A stretch of 26,938 nt of DNA from PHAA01 sp964584415. GTDB taxonomy: Bacteria; Bacillota; Syntrophomonadia; Syntrophomonadales; Syntrophomonadaceae. The stretch is from contig CAZOZX010000019.1 in the NCBI GenBank assembly GCA_964584415.1, positions 1 to 26,938 on the forward strand. Direction: 5' to 3'. A program made the position numbers and the translations under genes. The notes beneath the pieces were generated by a model. It did no database searches. It was not told where the DNA came from and saw only the letters and a list, made by a program, of their open reading frames with translations. Positions 21,460-26,938 of the stretch are shown piece after piece. The first letter of the stretch is position 1. Every line of letters starts with the position of its first letter.

Positions 21460-22815
21460 ATGTTTGACTTGGAAACCCAGATCCGCTCGTGGAGCGATCA
21501 TCTGAGAACCCGGGGTAATTTTACTGAATCTGATCTTATTGAATTGGAAGGTCATTTACGGGACGAGATCGAGGACTTGGCTACCGCCGGGCTGTCCCCT
21601 GACGAATCATTTCTAATAAGTGTCAAACGGTTGGGGAATGTAGATTCGATTTCTAATGAGTTCGCCAAGGTCAACACCGAAAACCTATGGCGGCACTTGT
21701 TTATCGATCGAGTCGACCCTAAATCCCGCCAACAGAACCGGCGTGATATTACCCTGGTAATCATTTTTGCTCTGTTGGCCGGTACCCTTATAAAAATACC
21801 GGAGTTGTTTGGGCTGGGATTTTCCGACCCGGGATCAGACCTATTTTGGGTAAGAAACCTTAGTCTATTTATACTGCCATTTATCGCTGCCTTTTTCCTG
21901 ATCAAAAGGCAAGCGGGCCGCAAGTTCTCGATGGCTGTCCTGGGGATTTTCGCGGCTGCGGCTGTCATAATCAATATTTACCCATCATTTGCCCCCCATA
22001 ACACGGCCTATCTAAGTGGCTTGCACCTGCCCCTGTTTTTATGGCTGATTGCAGGAGCAGCATACATGGGCCGGGGCTGGCGGGAGAGCCAGGGAAGGAT
22101 GAATTTCATTCGCTTCACCGGCGAAGCCTTTATTTATGGAGTATTAGTGATGGCTGGGGTTATGGTACTGGGCGGATTCACCTCAGTTATTTTTGAAGCT
22201 ATCAATATTGACACCGAATGGTTCATGGAAGAGTACCTGGTAATTTACGGAGGCTGTGCCGCCGCTATGATTACAGTTTATCTGGTTGAAGCCAAAAGAA
22301 GCGTGGTGGAAAACTTTGCCCCCATCCTGGCGAAAATATTCAGCCCTCTGTTTTTGATAACCATGGCGGTGTTCCTCGGGACTATCATCGTCACAGGTCG
22401 CAGCCCGTTTATGGAAAGAGAGTTTTTGATTGGTTTTGATTTCATGCTGGCGCTGGTGCTGGGATTGGTTCTATATGTGATTTCCGCCCGGGATGTTAAC
22501 CAGCCGCCGCATCTTTTCGATTATTTGAATTTGGCCCTCATTCTGGCAGCTTTGGTCATCGACGGAATTGCATTATCAGCCATACTCTTTCGTTTATCGA
22601 CCTTTGGGATTACTCCCAACAAGCTGGCGGCTTTAGGTGAGAACCTGGCTTTACTAGGCAACCTGGGTGGGCTGGCCTGGATGTATGTTGGGTATTTCCG
22701 TAAGAAATTTAATTTCGCTCGACTGGAAAAATGGCAGACCGATTATCTATACGTTTATCTGATATGGACCGCGTTCGTAGCCTTCATATTTCCGTTCATG
22801 TTTAGATTTTATTAA
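21460..22815 (+). CDS. Membrane protein with permease-prefix and DUF4153-like regions
   Basis: The 451-residue protein starts with a soluble helical region of about 75 residues (LEGHLRDEIEDLATAGLSPDESFLISVKRLG), like the permease-prefix domain often found beside PadR regulators. About ten to eleven membrane helices follow, resembling DUF4153. Function is unknown. The ATG has a strong AAGGAGG seven to eight bases upstream, and the gene is co-transcribed with padR. This pairing suggests an envelope-stress or small-molecule response, as inferred from other PadR operons. A weak-T terminator lies at 22846-22892. Confidence 0.8.
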   Translation: MFDLETQIRSWSDHLRTRGNFTESDLIELEGHLRDEIEDLATAGLSPDESFLISVKRLGNVDSISNEFAKVNTENLWRHLFIDRVDPKSRQQNRRDITLVIIFALLAGTLIKIPELFGLGFSDPGSDLFWVRNLSLFILPFIAAFFLIKRQAGRKFSMAVLGIFAAAAVIINIYPSFAPHNTAYLSGLHLPLFLWLIAGAAYMGRGWRESQGRMNFIRFTGEAFIYGVLVMAGVMVLGGFTSVIFEAINIDTEWFMEEYLVIYGGCAAAMITVYLVEAKRSVVENFAPILAKIFSPLFLITMAVFLGTIIVTGRSPFMEREFLIGFDFMLALVLGLVLYVISARDVNQPPHLFDYLNLALILAALVIDGIALSAILFRLSTFGITPNKLAALGENLALLGNLGGLAWMYVGYFRKKFNFARLEKWQTDYLYVYLIWTAFVAFIFPFMFRFY

Positions 22816-22845
22816 GAACCAGTATTCTGCCTGATCATTGATTAA

Positions 22846-22892
22846 AACGGAGGGTGCTCTAAAAAATTATGTTGGAGCTCCTCCGTTATTTA
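22846..22892 (+). terminator. Terminator after the padR operon
   Basis: AACGGAGG pairs with CCTCCGTT, continued by GCT/AGC after a small bulge, and is followed by ATTTATT. The T-run is interrupted, so efficiency is uncertain. Confidence 0.55.
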
Positions 22893-22986
22893 TTACCCAC
22901 AAGGTAAGCGCTTGCTGGCTTTAATTCGATGTGCAAAAATTAATAGGAGCAGGAAATATTTATGAATATTCAGAGGGGATGCAAAC

Positions 22987-23850
22987 ATGGCCGTAAAAGT
23001 AATAACCGACAGTACTGCCTATATTGAGTCAGGCCAGCAAGAAGAGCTGGGTATCAGGGTTGTACCTTTAAGTGTGCACTTCAGCGACGAGTCATTCGTG
23101 GAAACCCAGGTTGATTACGATTACTTTTACCGCAAGATTGAGCGGACCGGTGAAATACCGACTTCGTCTCAGCCTTCCAACGGTGAGCTCTATAAAACCT
23201 TCAGAGAAATAATCGATTCTGGTGATCAGGTCCTGGCTATTTTCATATCCTCAGCCATGAGCGGAACCTATCAAACCGCCTTGGGTATAAAGCAACAATT
23301 GGAGCAGGAAACAAGCGGTCGCATTGAGGTCTTGGATTCCCGTACCAATTGTATGGCACTGGGGCTGCAAGTGGTGGCGGCCGCGCAGCGCGCACGGGAG
23401 GGTGCCGGTTTAGACGCGGTTATTCAGGCCGCTATTGATGTCCGCGACCGAGTGCATTTTTATTTTGTGCCGGAAACCCTGGAATACCTGAAAAAGGGAG
23501 GCCGCATCGGAACGGCTTCGGCATTGTTGGGGGCTATTCTGAAGGTGCGCCCGATCTTAACCGTAGATATGAAGAATGGGATGACTCACCTGTGGGGTAA
23601 GAATCGCGGCACCTCAGCAGCGATCGACCGTATGGTAAAGTTACTGGAAACCGATACTCAGCAATACGGATTGCAGGAAATAGTTATCCATCACATAAAT
23701 GCCCCGGAAAAAGCCCAGGGGCTAAAGGACAGGTTGTTGAAGGATTATAATTGCCCGATTAGTATTTGCACAATCGGACCAGTAATCGGGCTGCATACAG
23801 GTTTGGGTACACTTGGCCTGGTATATACCACGGAGCAGGAATCAGTCTGA
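22987..23850 (+). CDS. DegV family fatty-acid-binding protein
   Basis: The 287-residue cytosolic protein has the two-domain DegV fold, which binds one long-chain fatty acid and, in FakB proteins, presents it to the kinase FakA for phosphorylation. Motifs are VITDSTAYI, TSSQPSNGEL (about 58-67), FISSAMSGTYQTA, which holds the ligand-contacting serine and threonine residues, and LKKGGRIGTASALLGAILKVRPIL. Its C-terminal IGPVIGLHTGLGTLGLVY is typical. The ATG has AGAGGGG eight to nine bases upstream. No fakA is nearby; DegV genes are often scattered singly. It converges with murJ without a clear terminator between them. Confidence 0.92.
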   Translation: MAVKVITDSTAYIESGQQEELGIRVVPLSVHFSDESFVETQVDYDYFYRKIERTGEIPTSSQPSNGELYKTFREIIDSGDQVLAIFISSAMSGTYQTALGIKQQLEQETSGRIEVLDSRTNCMALGLQVVAAAQRAREGAGLDAVIQAAIDVRDRVHFYFVPETLEYLKKGGRIGTASALLGAILKVRPILTVDMKNGMTHLWGKNRGTSAAIDRMVKLLETDTQQYGLQEIVIHHINAPEKAQGLKDRLLKDYNCPISICTIGPVIGLHTGLGTLGLVYTTEQESV

Positions 23851-23886
23851 AAAGGCATCCAACATTTCTGATCCTCACGGCCACTT

Positions 23887-25482
23887 CTAATGCGGGGAAT
23901 TAAAAATCCGCCCCACCATGCCCCAGGCCAGATCGGCTTCTTCCATTCTGAGCATATAGGTAATAACAAAGTAGACTATGAGTCCGGTCATAATACCGCC
24001 TCCGACGGCTGCTAACTGAGAAAGCTTGGTGGCAGTCCCCAACAAGTTTTGAATCAGGTGCAGGCAATAATAACTGACCAATCCCATTAATAACGAAGCG
24101 AAGATAGTCTTGGTCCCGGAAACCAAGATGCTCATCCCACCGACCTGTCCGGTCTTGATGCGCAGTATCAGGAGAAGAGCCGCCGTTTCAAAAACCCCCG
24201 CCAGAGAATAGGCCAGGGCTAGACCATTCAAACCCATGGGTTTGACCAGCCATATACTCATCAAAATATTCAAAAATATCATGACGATGGTAACCAGGAC
24301 CGGGGTAGTCGTGTCTTTTATCGCATAGAAGGTGCGTATCAACATGATTTCGGCCGAATAGCCAATAATTCCGAATGAATAGAAAAATAATGCCCCGGAA
24401 GTCAGAACTGAGTTTTGAGCGCTGAATTGGCCAAATTCAAAAAGGAGTTGGGTAAGGGGCAGACCTAGAACTACCAACCCTACTGCTGCCGGGATAGTCA
24501 AAAAGTTGGTCGCTTTGATGCCCATAGCCACACTATTCCTTAATTTATCCCATTCTTTTCGCGCGGCTTGCTCGGTCATGGTGGGGAAGATAGCGGTACC
24601 AATGGCCAGAGCAAAAAGGCCCAGCGGGATTTGCATGATGCGCAAAGCCAGGCGCAGGGCGGCCAGATCACCGCTGGCCAGACCGGAAGCCAGGTTCTGG
24701 GTGACAAAGGTATTAAAATAAGCCACCGATTGGCTAATCAGGACCGGGAACACCAAAAATCCAAATTGCCTTACTCCCGGGTGCCCTAGGTCGAGAACCA
24801 GGCGATAACGCAAACCATTCTTAATCAGGTAAGGCAGTTGTACTAACAGACTGAGGACCGCGCCAGCGACTACACCGTAGCAATAATAGGTAATGGATTG
24901 AGTAGGCCGGGCCAGCAGATCAGGGCGCAGGAACAGGAAAAACCCGACCAATAAAACCGGTATATTATATAAAACGGCACTTAGAGCATTGCCGGAAAAT
25001 CGTTGGTAGGAGTTCAAAATGCCGATCATGATACCGGCTAATCCTAAGAACAGGGTCTGGACAAACATAATCCGGGTTAGCTGCACGGTAAGAGCAATAG
25101 AAGCAGCGTCAAAACCAGGAACCAGAATGCCAACCAATTGGGGTGTAAATATCATCCCCAGAAAAATGACCGTGAGCAGGATGACAAAGATCAGGTTGAA
25201 AATGCAGCTGGCGACGTACCAGGCTTCCTCTTCCCGGTCAGTGGCCAGATAACTGCTGAAGACCGGTATAAATGCAGAGCTCAGAGCACCGCCTACCAGG
25301 ACTATGTAGAAAAAGTCAGGCACAGAGAAAGCCGCCTGGTATACGTCGGTTATACGATTCTGCCCGAATTGGGCATAAAGGACGGCGTCACGCATATATC
25401 CCAGGAAGCGTGATATAATAGCCGCGATTGTAAGTATAAGAGCGGTGTGGGCGATGCGCCTTCTCACCGGATAGTTGGACAT
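23887..25482 (-). CDS. murJ: Lipid II flippase MurJ
   Basis: The 531-residue MOP-superfamily protein has about 14 membrane helices and moves lipid II from the inner to the outer face of the membrane for peptidoglycan synthesis. Family landmarks are SRFLGYMRDAVLYAQFG...TDVYQAAFSVPDFFYIVLVGGALSSAFIPVF (about 24-75) and the repeated helix pattern; the N-terminal arginines that line the central cavity are kept. The ATG at 25482 has GAGGAG five bases upstream. It is transcribed divergently from the YkvA gene across about 305 bases. The length is typical. Confidence 0.94.
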   Translation of the reverse strand: MSNYPVRRRIAHTALILTIAAIISRFLGYMRDAVLYAQFGQNRITDVYQAAFSVPDFFYIVLVGGALSSAFIPVFSSYLATDREEEAWYVASCIFNLIFVILLTVIFLGMIFTPQLVGILVPGFDAASIALTVQLTRIMFVQTLFLGLAGIMIGILNSYQRFSGNALSAVLYNIPVLLVGFFLFLRPDLLARPTQSITYYCYGVVAGAVLSLLVQLPYLIKNGLRYRLVLDLGHPGVRQFGFLVFPVLISQSVAYFNTFVTQNLASGLASGDLAALRLALRIMQIPLGLFALAIGTAIFPTMTEQAARKEWDKLRNSVAMGIKATNFLTIPAAVGLVVLGLPLTQLLFEFGQFSAQNSVLTSGALFFYSFGIIGYSAEIMLIRTFYAIKDTTTPVLVTIVMIFLNILMSIWLVKPMGLNGLALAYSLAGVFETAALLLILRIKTGQVGGMSILVSGTKTIFASLLMGLVSYYCLHLIQNLLGTATKLSQLAAVGGGIMTGLIVYFVITYMLRMEEADLAWGMVGRIFNSPH

Positions 25483-25787
25483 AAGGTCTCCTCATTTAAA
25501 ACATCAGTATTACGGGTAAGTTTTCACTAAAGAATAACAGAACAGATGCGGGAAGTCTCTCAATTGTTGTCGACTGCCGTACAATCGGGATCAAGACTTA
25601 CGATTGCTAAACACTAAACCGAATCTATTTGTGTTGCGCTGAACCAGCAGCCCCTTCTGCCAGCCCTGGTACGAGTGATAGTAAACGTTGGCGGATGCTG
25701 AAGTATGATATCATAGTGATGGGATACCAATGCTCAGACCTGATCGGGAAGAGTCCCCAACTCTTGAAAACATGGAGAGATATAAAT

Positions 25788-26159
25788 TTGAATCTCCGGG
25801 AAAGAGCACAAGCGGTAAAGATAATCTTGCCCGCTTTGTTTATTGCCATGCAAAGAAAGGACACGCCTCTTGTTGCCAAAGTGGCAGCTGCTCTAACGGT
25901 AGGCTATGCCTTGTCGCCCATCGATATTATTCCCGATTTCATACCGGTGCTGGGCTATCTTGATGATATTATCATTTTACCGTTACTGGCCGGGCTGACT
26001 ATTAAACTTATACCCCCGGATATCATGACTGCCTGCAAGACGGAAGCCCAGTCATTGTGGAAGGATGGTAAGCCGAAAAAGTGGTTTTATGCAATTCCGA
26101 TTGTAGCATTGTGGATCATTATAATCGCCATAATAATAGCCAAGATGGCGTATCAATAA
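25788..26159 (+). CDS. YkvA/DUF1232 family membrane protein
   Basis: The 123-residue protein holds the DUF1232 core PLVAKVAAALTVGYALSPIDIIPDFIPVLGYLDDIIILPLLAGLTIKLIP and a C-terminal membrane helix after GKPKKWFYAIPI. The function is unknown. Family members begin MNLRERA-like, and the TTG at 25788 has GGAGAG (25774-25779) eight bases upstream. Longer in-frame starts at 25629, 25695 and 25719 lack a usable Shine-Dalgarno and give unusual N-termini, so 25788 is preferred. The gap upstream (25483-25787) holds a 12-bp palindrome TATGATATCATA at 25704-25715 but no convincing promoter. Confidence 0.88.
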   Translation: MNLRERAQAVKIILPALFIAMQRKDTPLVAKVAAALTVGYALSPIDIIPDFIPVLGYLDDIIILPLLAGLTIKLIPPDIMTACKTEAQSLWKDGKPKKWFYAIPIVALWIIIIAIIIAKMAYQ

Positions 26160-26234
26160 ATGAGGCTGTAAGTTAATGGCAAATAATGTAGTAGAATATA
26201 TTGAAAAATACTCTGATTAGGCTAAGATGTAATA

Positions 26235-26711
26235 ATGAAAAAAGCTATTACGGCAGACACCTTAATAAATATTGGATTTTTCGGCGGCCTGGGTCTCAAG
26301 GCTTTGAATGCAGTGGTGGAAATTATCGGCGGCTTCTTTATGACTTTCATAAGTCATTACTGGGTTAACCGCTTTATACTTATGATTGCCCTGCCCGAGC
26401 TGAGTGAGGATCCCGATGATCCGCTGATGAATTATTTGATTACCTTCGGCCAAAATTTCTCCAGCAGTTCCCAGCATCTGGTCGGTGCTTACATGCTTTT
26501 GCATGGGATTACCAAGCTGGTTATCATAGTATTGCTGCTGGAGCGCAAATTATGGGCCTTCCCTGTAGGCGTTGCGGTTTTTGGCTTATTCATCATTTTT
26601 GAACTTTTCAGCTACATTCATGGTCATTCGCTGATCATGTTATTTATAGTTATTTTCGATGTCATCATACTGGCTATGATCATATTGGAGTACCAGCGTT
26701 TGAAACCGTAA
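26235..26711 (+). CDS. DUF2127 family membrane protein
   Basis: The 158-residue protein has four hydrophobic segments and the DUF2127 pattern: an N-terminal NIGFFGGLGLKALNAVVEIIGGF, a central HLVGAYMLLHGITKLVIIVLLLERKLWAFPVG, and a C-terminal helix ending in EYQRLKP. The function is unknown. The ATG at 26235 lacks a proper Shine-Dalgarno, so initiation may be weak. It follows the YkvA gene by 75 bases on the same strand and may share its transcript. Confidence 0.82.
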   Translation: MKKAITADTLINIGFFGGLGLKALNAVVEIIGGFFMTFISHYWVNRFILMIALPELSEDPDDPLMNYLITFGQNFSSSSQHLVGAYMLLHGITKLVIIVLLLERKLWAFPVGVAVFGLFIIFELFSYIHGHSLIMLFIVIFDVIILAMIILEYQRLKP

Positions 26712-26746
26712 AGATATAGCCTGGCCTTTGCAACGGTATAAGACAG

Positions 26747-26789
26747 CCTCCTTCGGGAAACCTAGAAAAAGCGAAGGAGGTGTGTTTTT
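26747..26789 (+). promoter_or_regulatory. Hairpin that sequesters the Shine-Dalgarno of the DUF3189 gene, with T-run
   Basis: CCTCCTTCG (26747-26755) is the exact complement of CGAAGGAGG (26772-26780), which contains the Shine-Dalgarno of the gene starting at 26790. TGTGTTTTT follows. It can act as a terminator after the DUF2127 gene and, if read through, would hide the ribosome binding site. Confidence 0.6.
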
Positions 26790-26938
26790 GTGAAGAACTA
26801 TGTTTATTTTGACTACGGTGGAAGCCACACCTCGGTTATAGCTGCCGGTATGCACGCCGGGCTTCTTGACCCGCATATTTCTCCGGATGGTGAATCCCTA
26901 AGACAACTTCCCTACTTTGATAAAACAACCCAGGATGA
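26790..26938 (+). CDS. DUF3189 family protein, 5' part
   Basis: The window ends inside this gene; 49 codons are visible (MKNYVYFDYGGSHTSVIAAGMHAGLLDP...). The YFDYGGSHTSVIAAGMHAG start and LPYFDK segment match DUF3189, a clostridial family of unknown function with a nucleotide-binding-like N-terminus. The GTG start has GAAGGAGG nine bases upstream, inside a hairpin. DUF3189 genes often occur in tandem in clostridia, which cannot be checked here. Confidence 0.85.
   Translation, partial: MKNYVYFDYGGSHTSVIAAGMHAGLLDPHISPDGESLRQLPYFDKTTQD

Noticed and set aside
22903..22916. GGTAAGCGCTTGCT as a CcpA catabolite site upstream of degV.
   Set aside because: It keeps the central AAGCGCT but misses several consensus positions, and nothing else supports carbon control.

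Overview
The window looks like chromosomal DNA of an anaerobic, probably spore-forming Firmicute of the clostridial type (inferred). The grounds are low-GC-Gram-positive Shine-Dalgarno sequences with many TTG and GTG starts, sigma-A type promoters, lipoprotein signal peptides, a SpoIID-family protein, a glmS ribozyme, the cdaA-cdaR-glmM cluster, DegV, PadR and LCP proteins, and oxygen-sensitive iron-sulfur proteins (a 2[4Fe-4S] ferredoxin and a flavodoxin-ferredoxin fusion). I do not assign a species. No phage, IS element, CRISPR array, tRNA or rRNA was seen.

Layout: 1-241 holds a terminator and a leader. 242-4943 is a branched-chain amino acid ABC transporter operon (livK-livH-livM-livG) that ends in an EamA permease where livF would be expected. 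A SpoIID-like lipoprotein (minus strand), trmL, a 58-residue ferredoxin (minus strand) and thiamine pyrophosphokinase follow up to 7632. 7763-13194 is the cell-wall precursor and c-di-AMP block: cdaA, cdaR, glmM and glmS. A glmS ribozyme lies between the last two, and its cleavage site falls directly after the glmM stop codon. Next come a hotdog thioesterase and a gamma-carbonic-anhydrase-like protein, then a 579-base stretch with a broken reading frame, small hairpins and a strong terminator. After that are a YjbQ-family protein, the flavodoxin-ferredoxin fusion, a small XRE regulator overlapping a membrane protein, a CDF metal exporter with a manganese-type site, a membrane diguanylate cyclase, a lone TatA, and an LCP protein whose start lies in a perfect inverted repeat. 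Then follow a PadR regulator with tandem operator-like repeats and its DUF4153 membrane partner, DegV, MurJ (minus strand), a YkvA/DUF1232 protein, a DUF2127 protein and the start of a DUF3189 gene cut by the window edge.

How they work together: CdaA makes c-di-AMP under the control of CdaR. GlmS and GlmM make glucosamine-6-phosphate and glucosamine-1-phosphate for peptidoglycan. The ribozyme lets the GlmS product shut off glmS, and because it abuts glmM the shared message would be cut exactly between the two genes. MurJ (lipid II flippase), LCP (wall-polymer attachment) and SpoIID (glycan cleavage) add to the cell-envelope theme. Most other genes are single housekeeping or accessory units, several with readable promoters and terminators. 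I see no clear new multi-gene defence or biosynthetic system. The most interesting signals are regulatory: the ribozyme/stop-codon junction, the LCP start hairpin, the PadR tandem repeats, and the structured, degraded stretch at 14347-14925.
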